From positions 1 to 64,000 of the forward strand of contig JAIEQF010000013.1 of NCBI GenBank assembly GCA_019747895.1: a stretch of DNA of 64,000 bases, read 5' to 3'. Each line of letters opens with the position of its first letter. Position 1 is the stretch's first letter. The DNA comes from Chthoniobacterales bacterium. Its GTDB lineage: Bacteria; Verrucomicrobiota; Verrucomicrobiia; Chthoniobacterales; UBA6821. The notes beneath the pieces are model-generated. The model saw only the letters and a list, made by a program, of their open reading frames with translations. It ran no database searches and was not told the origin of the DNA. The position numbers and the translations under genes are program-made. This document shows, in pieces, positions 15,984 through 24,467 of this stretch.

Positions 15984-17942
15984 ATGAGCTTCGTTTCAAC
16001 CCCTCAACATTTCAACGCTTCAACCTCGCCTAGTGAGCATACTGAGGCTCCTAGCGACGCAGCTGCCTCTTACTACATTAATGAATGGTCCGAAGGGTAT
16101 GCCACTATTAATGAAAAAGGAAATGTAGCGATCCTTCCTACGCGAGAAAAAGAGAAAGCCATCGATTTGATGGACGTCGTGCAAGAGGGGAAAAAACGTG
16201 GATTTCGAGCGCCTCTACTGATTCGTTTTCAAGATCTCCTTCGTGATCGCGTGCGGCGACTCAATGAATCGTTTGCGACTTCTATTGAAGAAGCTGGTTA
16301 TAAAAATTGTTATCGAGGTGTTTTTCCAATCAAGGTTAATCAACTTCATGAGGTGGTAGAAGAAATTGTTGATGCTGGCAAAAAATATCATTTTGGATTA
16401 GAAGCAGGCAGCAAGCCAGAGATGATTGCGGCGCTCTCCGTTCACGAGGATCCTGAAAGTTTACTGGTCGGTAATGGTTATAAAGATCCAGAATTAATTC
16501 AGGCTGCTCTTATGGGAGTGAAGCTGGGAAAAAAAGTCATCCTTGTTGTCGAAAAATTGGAAGAACTTTATCAAATTTTAGCTGTTGGCAAACGCATGGG
16601 AGTGGTTCCCATGATTGGAGCTCGTGTTCGTCTCCTTTCCAAAGGGGCAGGAAAATGGGCGACGAGCGGTGGTGAAAATGCAAAATTCGGACTCGATACA
16701 GCAGAGCTGGTGACGATGAGTGATGTGCTCCACGAAGCGGGCATTCCTCAAGCCTTGAAAATGTTGCACTATCATGTCGGCTCGCAAGTTCCTGACATTA
16801 GTACGATCACTCGAGCTACGAGTGAGGCGACTCGTTTTTATGCTAAGCTCTATCAAATGGGGCATTCTCTAGAATACCTCGATGTGGGAGGTGGTCTTGC
16901 CGTCGATTATGATGGCTCTCGCACTTCATTTGATAGTTCGATGAATTATTCGGTGCATGAATATACACGAACGTTGGTGTACAACATCATGGAAATTTGC
17001 GATGCCGAACGCGTACCACACCCGATCATTGTCAGCGAAAGCGGGCGTTATATTGCAGCGCCTCATTCCGTCTTGATTGTGGAGGCTTTTGGAGTGATTG
17101 AAAAAGAGCATGCTCCTCGCGAAATTGTTTCCGCGCCCAGCGACCACAAACTTGTGAATGACATGTTTGAGATTCGTTCTTCGTTGACCAAAAAACGGCG
17201 CCAAGAAAACCTTCACGATGCGCAACAAATTCGCGATCAAGCGCAATCGATGTTTGAATTGGGCATCCTTGATTTGCGTTCTAAGGCTAAGATTGATGCG
17301 CTCTACTGGCAGATTGCAGCAGGGGTTGTTCAACTCTATAAGGGCGTAAAGTATGTTCCTGAAGAGGTAAAGGAATTAGAAGTCTCTCTTGCGGATCAAC
17401 TCATTTGCAATTTTTCTGTGTTTCAATCGATCATCGATCACTGGGCTTTAGGGCAGTTGTTTCCTATTATGCCGATTCATCGACATCACGAAAAAATAGA
17501 GCGTCAAGGAATGTTGGTTGATATTACCTGTGATTCTGATGGAAAGATTGCAAAGTTTATTGATTTTCAAGATGTGCGACCAACATTGCCGCTGCATCGG
17601 TTGATTCCTAACGAGCCTTACTACCTCGGGTTTTTCTTAACGGGCGCCTATCAAGACATCATGGGGGATTTGCATAATCTTTTTGGACGCGTCAATGAAA
17701 TGCATGTTTTCCTCGATGAAGATGAGGAGGAAGGATATTACATTGAAGAAGAAATTCCGGGAACAACTGTCGGAAGTGTTTTGACCCACACGCAATGGGA
17801 TCCCAAGGAGATGTCTCGTCGTATCAAGGCTCAGCTCGATGCTGCCATCAAAAGCGATCGTTTGAAACCGAATGAGGGAATGAGGCTTTTGAGCGAGTAT
17901 GAGCGGACCCTTAACTCATATACATATCTCAACTTTTCCTAG
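15984..17942 (+). CDS. speA: Biosynthetic arginine decarboxylase
   Basis: The 652-residue PLP enzyme makes agmatine from arginine for polyamine synthesis. The fold type III (alanine racemase-like) barrel carries the PLP lysine at FPIKVNQ (K117), the LEAGSKPEM segment, HYHVGSQ and the glycine-rich LDVGGGLAVDYDG. The C-terminal part has IICDSDG-type and YYIEEEIPGTTVGSVL segments of the SpeA group. The first 20 residues are encoded by TTTCAACC-type octamers (15994-16025), yet no other start codon is available before the conserved region, so this repeat appears to be translated. Confidence 0.95.
   Translation: MSFVSTPQHFNASTSPSEHTEAPSDAAASYYINEWSEGYATINEKGNVAILPTREKEKAIDLMDVVQEGKKRGFRAPLLIRFQDLLRDRVRRLNESFATSIEEAGYKNCYRGVFPIKVNQLHEVVEEIVDAGKKYHFGLEAGSKPEMIAALSVHEDPESLLVGNGYKDPELIQAALMGVKLGKKVILVVEKLEELYQILAVGKRMGVVPMIGARVRLLSKGAGKWATSGGENAKFGLDTAELVTMSDVLHEAGIPQALKMLHYHVGSQVPDISTITRATSEATRFYAKLYQMGHSLEYLDVGGGLAVDYDGSRTSFDSSMNYSVHEYTRTLVYNIMEICDAERVPHPIIVSESGRYIAAPHSVLIVEAFGVIEKEHAPREIVSAPSDHKLVNDMFEIRSSLTKKRRQENLHDAQQIRDQAQSMFELGILDLRSKAKIDALYWQIAAGVVQLYKGVKYVPEEVKELEVSLADQLICNFSVFQSIIDHWALGQLFPIMPIHRHHEKIERQGMLVDITCDSDGKIAKFIDFQDVRPTLPLHRLIPNEPYYLGFFLTGAYQDIMGDLHNLFGRVNEMHVFLDEDEEEGYYIEEEIPGTTVGSVLTHTQWDPKEMSRRIKAQLDAAIKSDRLKPNEGMRLLSEYERTLNSYTYLNFS
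15994..16025 (+). repeat. Tandem octamers inside the speA N-terminal codons
   Basis: Four units of the type TTTCAACC/CTTCAACC follow the speA ATG by seven bases. The same unit occurs upstream of xerC, the WaaG-like gene and, inverted, at 15870-15901. Confidence 0.7.
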
Positions 17943-18080
17943 TACATTGTAAATTCTACTGATGCGGCGAAGAGCTGCGTCGCGTCGGTGCTCGCGTCAT
18001 CGAGTATTAACTATACACTCAGCCGCTGTGCGCCGTCGCTCCTTGCTCTTCATCCGTATCAGCAAATTTTCAACGCACTA
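17943..18080 (+). repeat. Family 1 copy C after speA
   Basis: The left arm AAATTCTACTGATGCGG starts nine bases after the speA stop and the right arm CCGTATCAGCAAATTTT closes it at 18070; pairing continues outward to about 18080. Inner arms GAAGAGC/GCTCTTC pair. The core CGGTGCTCGC, TCGAGTATTA, CTATACACTC and CGTCGCTCCTTG is the cleanest in the window. Confidence 0.88.
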
Positions 18081-18133
18081 GGGAAGTTCATTTGAAACGA
18101 GCTTAAAAATCACATCAAATTAAGATTAAAAAA

Positions 18134-19243
18134 ATGCAATCCTCAATCGAAAACGTTCTTCACTCTCCCCTCGAACCCGCTCACCTTGAAGCTGGAGCGC
18201 GCATGGTCGACTTTGCTGGCTGGTACATGCCGGTTCAATACGGCGGGATCAAAGAAGAACATGAGGCAGTCAGAAAAGCCGTTGGTATTTTTGATGTCTC
18301 GCACATGGGAGAAGTTTTTGTTTCAGGCGAAGGAGCTGCAGCCTGGCTTGAAACGATGTTTACGAATCGTGTCGGCAAACTTGCTATTGGGCGTGGTCAA
18401 TACACGTTGATGCTCAATGAAGCGGGGGGAGTAATTGATGATCTTATTCTTTATCGTACCGGAGAAGCTGATTTTTTCTTTGTCGTCAATGCGAGCCGAC
18501 GAGAAGAAGATGTGGCGTGGTTAACGAACTATTTGCCTGCCGATCGAAGCGTGACGCTCCTTGATCATAGCGATCAATATGCTGCCTTTGCGCTTCAGGG
18601 GCCGCAAGCGGAGGTATTGCTAAAAAAACTGCTCCCTGAAATAGAAGCGCCTAAACGCAACGGAATGGCTTCGATGCCCTGTTATCAAGCTGGGCTGATC
18701 GCACGGACCGGCTATACCGGAGAAGATGGATTTGAAATTTTCTTGAGTCATCATGATGGATTGGAACTCTGGCGCAAACTCGTTGCTGAGGGAGCGAAGC
18801 CATGTGGGCTGGGTGCGCGTGACACGTTGCGTTTAGAAATGGGATATCCACTCAATGGTTCTGATCTTGCGATGGATCGGACGCCGCTCGAAGCAGGTCT
18901 TGAAAAATTTGTTTCCCTCGATGACCCGCTCAAAGGAGATTTTATAGGACGTGCCGCGTTGGAAAAACAGCGAGCTGTTGGATTAAAATCTCGTCTCACG
19001 CCGCTGAAACTTTGTGCTGGAGGCCCGCCGCTCCGTTCTCATTATTCCATCTACGATGGCGAAACCTTATTGGGAGAAACAACAAGCGGTGCCTTTTCTC
19101 CAAGTCTTGGAGAGGGAATTGCCATGGCCTACTTGCCGATAGAATGGAGCGAGCTCGGGAAAATTGTGGAGATCGAAGTGCGAGGCAAGCATTACAAGGC
19201 TGAGGTGACAACGTTGCCTTTTTATAAAAAAGAAAAAAATTAA
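18134..19243 (+). CDS. gcvT: Glycine cleavage system T protein (aminomethyltransferase)
   Basis: The 369-residue protein transfers the methylene group of the H-protein-bound glycine residue to tetrahydrofolate. Family marks are MVDFAGWYMPVQYGGIKEEH near 24-43, the GIFDVSHMGE motif near 53, TNRVGKLAIGRGQY near 76 and RTGYTGEDGFEIF near 192, where the Asp region binds folate, then GLGARDTLRLEMGYPL near 225. The genes gcvH and gcvP are not in the window, so it stands alone here. A family 1 repeat separates it from speA. Confidence 0.95.
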   Translation: MQSSIENVLHSPLEPAHLEAGARMVDFAGWYMPVQYGGIKEEHEAVRKAVGIFDVSHMGEVFVSGEGAAAWLETMFTNRVGKLAIGRGQYTLMLNEAGGVIDDLILYRTGEADFFFVVNASRREEDVAWLTNYLPADRSVTLLDHSDQYAAFALQGPQAEVLLKKLLPEIEAPKRNGMASMPCYQAGLIARTGYTGEDGFEIFLSHHDGLELWRKLVAEGAKPCGLGARDTLRLEMGYPLNGSDLAMDRTPLEAGLEKFVSLDDPLKGDFIGRAALEKQRAVGLKSRLTPLKLCAGGPPLRSHYSIYDGETLLGETTSGAFSPSLGEGIAMAYLPIEWSELGKIVEIEVRGKHYKAEVTTLPFYKKEKN

Positions 19244-19245
19244 CA

Positions 19246-19356
19246 GCATGTAGTCGACTGGGGGGGCAGATATAATATCGAAGGCAGCTTCATAGGCGCG
19301 AGCGCCTCGCTTTCCGAGTGAGGCCAGATCAGCTTCGGTCAACTTGAGGTCGAGTT
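19246..19356. repeat. Repeat family 2, copy 1
   Basis: The segment after gcvT shares CGAAGGCAGC, TA, GG/GC and CGAGC in the same order with 31551-31680. It ends at a MITE. It has no convincing coding potential. It is proposed as a second dispersed structured repeat on the basis of only two copies. Confidence 0.4.
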
Positions 19357-19357
19357 A

Positions 19358-19522
19358 TATAGTCAAATTACTTAGAGCTTACAAGCAATTGACTTGTCCT
19401 TTTTAGGAAAAGACTGCGTTCTCATCCCGTCACGTTATCGTTTAGATAGCGCTCGGTCTTCGGCCTGGCCTTTTCTAAAAATTCCTGCGTTCTTCCCTGT
19501 AATTTCTAAGTAAGTTAACTAT
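19358..19522. mobile_element. MITE with IS630-like termini, copy 1
   Basis: A 165-bp element that is almost identical in its interior to 28561-28726. The left end is TATAGTCAAATTACTTAGA; the right end has decayed at several positions (GTTAACTAT instead of ATTTGACTATA). The TATAGTCAA terminus is shared with the full IS630 copy at 33569-34482, and TA flanks are as expected for that family. It carries no gene. Confidence 0.8.
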
Positions 19523-19549
19523 CGTCAAATTACTCAGTGCTTTTCGCTG

Positions 19550-19696
19550 ATAGCAAATCATATTAATGGAGTAGAAGATTTTTGGAATCAAGCAAAGCGT
19601 CATACGCGTAAATTTAATGGTATCCCACGACAACATTTTAATCTCTTTGTAAAAGAATCTGAGTGGCGTTTTAACAATCCTTTTCCTCAACTCTAA
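19550..19696 (+). pseudogene. C-terminal remnant of an IS1595 (ISXO2-like) transposase
   Basis: An open stretch without start encodes IANHINGVEDFWNQAKR, then KFNGIPRQHF and LFVKESEWRFN before a stop at 19694-19696. This is the characteristic C-terminus of ISXO2-like DDE transposases (NGIE-x-FW...KFNG...E-WRFN). The rest of the transposase is missing; the MITE lies just upstream. The remaining 19697-19803 has no recognised feature. Confidence 0.8.
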
Positions 19697-19803
19697 TTAC
19701 GTCAACTTAGGCAATGGGCTGGGAAGAATTTAACCTAGTTATCTGGCATAGCCTCTATTTTTTTTACTCATCATTCTTCCCATTATCGGCACTGAACGGT
19801 TAC

Positions 19804-22149
19804 TCAAGCCTTTTTCCCCAGCTCCTGCATTGGATTTTTCTTTTTCTCTTCTTGCTTAAACTGGAAGTGGTCTTTCACCAAATGACGAGGCCAGAAGTTA
19901 GTATCGCGATGGATTTCAGGGAGCTCTTCGTGAGGGTCGACTTGAACTGATTTCAATTCTTTTGTGGTGATGAGAAGTTTGGAAACTTTTTCATTATTGG
20001 TGCGCCAAATCTCAGCGGGAATGCGCAGCTCTTCGCTGGTGTTATCGGCATAATCAATCCTCAGTGGGATCGGCATGATGAGGCCTCCACGGTTGCTGAA
20101 GTCAATGACGTAGAAGTTCCTTTTTGTTGTCAGAATGCTAGGATCAATCTCTTCTTCTTCTAATTTTTTCAAGAGCTCTTTGAATTTTTCTTGTTCGCTT
20201 GGAAGGACGGAAAAGACATCGTAGCTGCTGTAAAAATCTTGAAGTTCGGGATGAAGCTCAACATAGGTCTTCGCATTAGCATCGCGTATTTCAGAGATTG
20301 TTTTTATGCGTTCTTCGTTTTCTTTTTTAGCAACAGGCTTGTCTAATGAAGGATTGCCGGTGTCGAGGATATATTGATGAACAGTGTCAACGGAGATGCT
20401 GCAAGGATCGATGGAGTAAAACCATCCGCGCCAGAACCAATCAAGGTCGCATCCGCTTGCGTCGCTAATCGTGCGGAAAAAATCAGCTGGCTCTGGGCGC
20501 TTAAATTTCCAGCGATTAGCATAAACTTTAAAAGCAAAGTCAAAACGTTCTGGACCAAGAATTGTGTCGCGAAGCAGGTTGAGGCCGCCGGCAGGTTTGG
20601 TATAGGCGCTTCCTCCTAGTTTCAAGAGCGAGTCAGCGGTAGTCATGATCGGAACGAGATCTGGCCCGGTCATGTATTTTGCAAGATTGCGTGGAACGGA
20701 GCGATCGTTATGAAAACCTTTTTCCCAGAGGTCGGTTGCAAGATGTTCTAAAAAAGTATTGAGACCTTCGTCCATCCATCCCCATTCGCGCTCGTCGCTG
20801 TTGACAATCATCGGGAAAAAGTTGTGACCCACTTCGTGAATGATGACAGCAATGAGCTCTTCTTTTTTTTCTTTCGAATACGTTCCATCTTTTTCTGGAC
20901 GTGTTCCGTTAAAACAGATCATCGAAAACTCCATTCCAAAAATGGGACCGTTGATGGAGTTTACCGTTGGGTAAGGGAAGGGGAAGGTGTGTTGGGTGTA
21001 GACTTCCAGCGTGTGGAGGACAGTGGGCGTTGAATATTTAGACCAGAGCGGCTCTGCTTCCTTGGGATAGAAAGACATCGCTATTGTCGGTTTCTTGGGA
21101 TCTTCGCAAACTGCAGCAGGGACCCCTTGCGCATCCCAAATAAATTTTCGTGAAGAAGCAAAAGCAAAAGCACGGATGTTGTCAGCTTTGAAAACCCAAG
21201 TTTTTTTTCCGGAAGGATGATGGGCCTCATTTTTTTTAGCCTCTTCAGGAGTGACGATGAAGACCGGATGTTTTGCGGTAGCTGCTGTTTTCAATCGTTC
21301 ACGTTGTGTCGCTGTTAAGACTTGCTCTGGATTTTGAAGCTCGCCGGAAGCACTGACGATGTGGTCTTCGGGGAGAGTGATCTTGACGAGGTAATTGCCA
21401 AACTCGAGTGAGAATTCGCCAACGCCAAGGTAGGCCTTGTTTTGCCATCCCCGTACATCGGTGTAGGAGCACATCCGAGGATACCAATTGGCGATTTCAA
21501 AAATATAGTTTTTATCTTTTTTGAAATATTCGTAGCCGGTTCGAACTGGAAGCAACGTTCCATCGTTGATTTGGTAATGCCAACTGATGTTGAAGCGAAG
21601 GGTGCTTCCAGAGGTTAATGGAGTAGGAAGATCAACCCTCATCATCGTGTCAGCGATGGTAAAAGGAAGAGGTTTTCCTTGAGCATCGGTGACAGCATCA
21701 ATGGTTGAACTTCCATCAAATTTTTCTTTGAGCAATTCTGCCTGAAGTTGTTTTGGATGAAATTGTTCAATATGAATCGATTCTGTTTGATTGCCTGCTA
21801 AGACTTCGGTGAGATTGCTGGCAGAATGTTTGGCAAAGAGGTTGGGGTCGAGTTCCAGCCAGAGGTAAGTGAGCGTGTCAGGAGAATTGTTATGATAGGT
21901 GATCGTTTCCGAGGCTTTTAAACTTTGTGTTGTTTCATCAACTTCAACGTTAATTTCATGATCAACTTGCTGCTGCCAATAGGCTTTTCCTGGCGCGCCG
22001 GAGGCCGTGCGTTGCTCGGTGGGTGTTGGAAGGAGTTCTGCTAGTGGTTTGAATTTGTCACTAGGCAGTGGCTTGGGTGAATCTGACGCGAGTGCAAAAG
22101 AGCCGTTCAGGAAAACACTAGAAAGAAAAAAGAGAGTCAAAAATCGCAT
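19804..22149 (-). CDS. Secreted M1 family zinc aminopeptidase
   Basis: The protein of about 781 residues starts with a signal peptide (MRFLTLFFLSSVFLNGSFAL). The start at 22149 is chosen over one 16 codons upstream because it opens the signal sequence. The gluzincin motif is HEVGH at 438-442 with the third ligand E461 in WMDEG, exactly 18 residues later. The M1 substrate loop reads GPIFGMEFSMICFNG near 395, a variation of GGMEN/GAMEN. It probably removes N-terminal residues from peptides in the periplasm or outside. It is convergent with nothing and divergent from the SprT-like gene. Confidence 0.88.
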   Translation of the reverse strand: MRFLTLFFLSSVFLNGSFALASDSPKPLPSDKFKPLAELLPTPTEQRTASGAPGKAYWQQQVDHEINVEVDETTQSLKASETITYHNNSPDTLTYLWLELDPNLFAKHSASNLTEVLAGNQTESIHIEQFHPKQLQAELLKEKFDGSSTIDAVTDAQGKPLPFTIADTMMRVDLPTPLTSGSTLRFNISWHYQINDGTLLPVRTGYEYFKKDKNYIFEIANWYPRMCSYTDVRGWQNKAYLGVGEFSLEFGNYLVKITLPEDHIVSASGELQNPEQVLTATQRERLKTAATAKHPVFIVTPEEAKKNEAHHPSGKKTWVFKADNIRAFAFASSRKFIWDAQGVPAAVCEDPKKPTIAMSFYPKEAEPLWSKYSTPTVLHTLEVYTQHTFPFPYPTVNSINGPIFGMEFSMICFNGTRPEKDGTYSKEKKEELIAVIIHEVGHNFFPMIVNSDEREWGWMDEGLNTFLEHLATDLWEKGFHNDRSVPRNLAKYMTGPDLVPIMTTADSLLKLGGSAYTKPAGGLNLLRDTILGPERFDFAFKVYANRWKFKRPEPADFFRTISDASGCDLDWFWRGWFYSIDPCSISVDTVHQYILDTGNPSLDKPVAKKENEERIKTISEIRDANAKTYVELHPELQDFYSSYDVFSVLPSEQEKFKELLKKLEEEEIDPSILTTKRNFYVIDFSNRGGLIMPIPLRIDYADNTSEELRIPAEIWRTNNEKVSKLLITTKELKSVQVDPHEELPEIHRDTNFWPRHLVKDHFQFKQEEKKKNPMQELGKKA

Positions 22150-22226
22150 GGCGCATCCTAGCTTTAAAAACAGAGGAGCCAAGTAAAAATCTCGCACAAG
22201 ATCAAAAAAATTATATCATCCAGAGT

Positions 22227-22811
22227 ATGCTGTCGACATGGCTTCAAGATTTAGTCACCAATAGAATTCTCATAGGTAAAAAACAATCAACTTCCACTGC
22301 TCAAAGAGATCCTGTTTTAGAGAAACAAGCGCGCCAGTTGCTGCAGCCTCTTTCGCCTCAATTGGCAGAACGAATTACGGTCCGTTGGAACTCGCGTATG
22401 CGCACGACCGCAGGGTTGGCTTCTTATCAACGTTGGGAGGTGATTTTAAACCCTGCACTTCAAAAAATCTCACAAGAAGAAATTGATAAAACGTTGCGCC
22501 ACGAATTGGCTCACTTACTCGCTCGTGATCGTTCCGGAAGAAAAAAAATTGCGCCGCATGGAGACGAGTGGCGTCAGGCCTGTGTCGATCTTGGTATTCC
22601 CAACGAAAGTCGAACGCATCAACTTCCTTTTGTGCGTCATCGCCAGCAGCGGAAATTTTTCTACCGCTGTCCTTCGTGCAAGGAAATATTGAGTCGTGTT
22701 CGCAAGCCACGTCGTAAGATTGCGTGCCTCGCTTGTTGCAAGAAGCATGCTGGCGGAAAATATGAGGAACGATTTAGGTTTGAGGAAATCAGTCAAGTCG
22801 AGCAAAAATGA
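22227..22811 (+). CDS. SprT-like zinc metalloprotease domain protein
   Basis: The 194-residue protein has the SprT layout: HELAH at residues 92-96 with the third ligand H111 in PHGDEW, then a zinc ribbon with C148, C151, C167 and C170. Related eukaryotic Spartan proteins repair DNA-protein crosslinks; the bacterial function is not well defined. There is no signal peptide. It is divergent from the M1 peptidase, with about 77 bp between the start codons. Confidence 0.85.
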   Translation: MLSTWLQDLVTNRILIGKKQSTSTAQRDPVLEKQARQLLQPLSPQLAERITVRWNSRMRTTAGLASYQRWEVILNPALQKISQEEIDKTLRHELAHLLARDRSGRKKIAPHGDEWRQACVDLGIPNESRTHQLPFVRHRQQRKFFYRCPSCKEILSRVRKPRRKIACLACCKKHAGGKYEERFRFEEISQVEQK

Positions 22812-22876
22812 TTTTTTTAAAATAAGAAAATACTTTAGCAGTGATGGATGTTATCATGTATAGTCCAATGGAAAAT

Positions 22877-23413
22877 ATGAAAAACACCCCCCTCTTTAGT
22901 GTAAAAGTCGCGCTCGCCTTTTTTCTTTGTTTGATCTCAGTAAAAGCTCAGAACGATTCCTCGAAAAATAGCAATAGTTCTGACGCTCTGCCGATGATTG
23001 TGACAACTCAACGAATCACAAAGTCGATCTGCATTGACTTGAAAATAGCACCAGCAAAAAACAACCAAACAATTATTGCTGATCCAATAACGCTCCTGCT
23101 TTCTAGTGATACGTTAAACCTGACCGTGCATTCTAGCACTTATTACACCTCGAATTTCTTCAGTGAGAGCAACGATCTTGGTTGTGATTTCAATCCTTCT
23201 AATTGGGATTCTATTAATAAATCCATTTTGGCTTACGAGTTTCCAAAGACGAATGATGATCGAGAAATCAAAGTGTGGCATCCCCAGGGGATAGGATCTG
23301 TGGTTATAGAATTTGAGGCTGATCTCGTCATCAAAGAAGGAAGCTGGGTTCCGTATGCCTCGTCACAAAAAAGACATGTAACAGTTCAAGTGCCCGTTAA
23401 TGTCATGGAATAA
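22877..23413 (+). CDS. Secreted protein, paralogue family member 1
   Basis: The start MKNTPLF at 22877 opens a signal peptide ending near SVKAQ; upstream ATGs at 22841 and 22868 are possible. The mature protein is Asn/Ser-rich and ends RHVTVQVPVNVME, almost the same ending as the protein at 25772-26413 (RHVTVHVPVNVVE) and like the one at 23487-24008 (RHITVDEVVTVTE). All three contain an (A/Y)DP-x-T-(L/V)-type and a beta-strand-rich pattern. It is probably a small extracellular or surface beta-protein. No homologous family is recognised. Confidence 0.7.
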   Translation: MKNTPLFSVKVALAFFLCLISVKAQNDSSKNSNSSDALPMIVTTQRITKSICIDLKIAPAKNNQTIIADPITLLLSSDTLNLTVHSSTYYTSNFFSESNDLGCDFNPSNWDSINKSILAYEFPKTNDDREIKVWHPQGIGSVVIEFEADLVIKEGSWVPYASSQKRHVTVQVPVNVME

Positions 23414-23486
23414 AGTTGATTTTTTTTTGCACATACTAACTTTCACGGCTCACCCTCTAACCCCACATAAACGTAAAATAAATATT

Positions 23487-24008
23487 ATGAAAAACAAAAC
23501 ACTTAGTTCTTTCCTCTTAACTGCCTTGTTGGCTGCTAGCGCTTGCGTCATGCAGGCACGCGCGGAGCAGTCTTCTGCCTTGTGCAATGCTACTCAGGTG
23601 ATACCGATTGATTCGGTTCCTCCCTCAAATTATGTCGAACTAAATTTTAACATTAGTCTTTCTGAGGCTAAAAAGATGAACCAGAGTTTTTCGTTTGCTG
23701 TGTTTTTATCTAATGATGGAAGCCGGAATCCAGATGAAGGTCAATATATTAAACTCACTAATGCTGATGAGATTGATGCTTCAATTTTAAGTAAGGCTGG
23801 TGATCTGTGGAAAGATGAGGCCGGTTCTAATTACAATAACTTTACTCCAGTGGGGGAAGGAACGGTAACGCTCAAGTATGAAGGGGACATCATTGTTAAA
23901 AAAGGCGATAAAGGAACTTGGTCTTGGTTGAGCTGGTCGTATTCCGGCGGATCAGCTGACGTGACAAGGCACATCACAGTAGATGAGGTTGTCACGGTTA
24001 CAGAGTAG
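23487..24008 (+). CDS. Secreted protein, paralogue family member 2
   Basis: The product (about 173 residues) begins MKNKTLSSFLLTALLAASA, a signal peptide with cleavage near ARA-E. The ATG at 23487 is preferred over an upstream open frame because of the signal. The C-terminus VTRHITVDEVVTV aligns with the two other family members. Its leader (23414-23486, T-run then GCACATACTAACTTTC) resembles that of member 3. A rho-independent terminator follows. Function unknown. Confidence 0.75.
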   Translation: MKNKTLSSFLLTALLAASACVMQARAEQSSALCNATQVIPIDSVPPSNYVELNFNISLSEAKKMNQSFSFAVFLSNDGSRNPDEGQYIKLTNADEIDASILSKAGDLWKDEAGSNYNNFTPVGEGTVTLKYEGDIIVKKGDKGTWSWLSWSYSGGSADVTRHITVDEVVTVTE

Positions 24009-24038
24009 TCTTATTTTTGAAATAATTTAAAAATTCAT

Positions 24039-24078
24039 CCCGTAGCGAAGTCCTTGTGCTTCGTTGCGGGATTTTTTT
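24039..24078 (+). terminator. Rho-independent terminator after paralogue 2
   Basis: The stem CCCGTAGCGAAG/CTTCGTTGCGGG has an eight-base loop and is followed by A and seven T. A near-copy follows paralogue 3. Confidence 0.85.
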
Positions 24079-24100
24079 ATTGGTAAGGCTGTTTGATTTA

Positions 24101-24118
24101 TGTCTCTTATAAAAGACA
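24101..24118 (+). promoter_or_regulatory. Probable HipB operator
   Basis: TGTCT and AGACA are separated by exactly eight bases (24106-24113). E. coli HipB binds TATCC-N8-GGATA, so half-site size, spacing and position upstream of hipB agree, with different bases. A TTGACA hexamer follows at 24123-24128 and may be the -35 element of the hipBA promoter. Confidence 0.6.
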
Positions 24119-24146
24119 CATATTGACATAACGTCTTCTATAGCGG

Positions 24147-24467
24147 ATGATATTTAGCATGCCTTCATCCTCGTCATTACCGCTTCCTGCTGCTCGTGCC
24201 TTACGCAAGTTAGGGCGTGATCTTGCCGTGGCGCGACGCAAGAGAAGAATCTCAACGGCCGATATGGCTTCGCGACTTTTTGTGAGTCGTGATACTTTGT
24301 GGCGTTTGGAAAAGGGAGATCCTTCGGTTGCGATTGGAACCTTGGCCACAGCTACTTTTATTTTACAACTGCATGAGCGCTTCAATAGTCTTGCTAGCCC
24401 TGCAAGCGATGATCTCGGTCTGAGTTTAGAAGAAGAAAGATTGCCTCAACGCATTCGACGATCATGA
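24147..24467 (+). CDS. hipB: HipB-like antitoxin, XRE-type repressor
   Basis: The 106-residue protein has a helix-turn-helix of the Cro/C1 type: LGRDLAVARRKRRISTADMASRLFVSRDTLWRLEKGDPSVAIGTL at about 22-66 (position given, motif core DTLWRLEKGD). It would bind the operator at 24101-24118 and neutralise HipA. A second ATG at 24159 (MPSSSS) is an alternative start. The stop codon overlaps the hipA start (ATGA), as usual for coupled antitoxin-toxin genes. Confidence 0.9.
   Translation: MIFSMPSSSSLPLPAARALRKLGRDLAVARRKRRISTADMASRLFVSRDTLWRLEKGDPSVAIGTLATATFILQLHERFNSLASPASDDLGLSLEEERLPQRIRRS

Noticed and set aside
19067-19342. 91-codon open frame on the minus strand over the gcvT end
   Set aside because: Most of it is antisense to gcvT and the remainder is repeat family 2 sequence.
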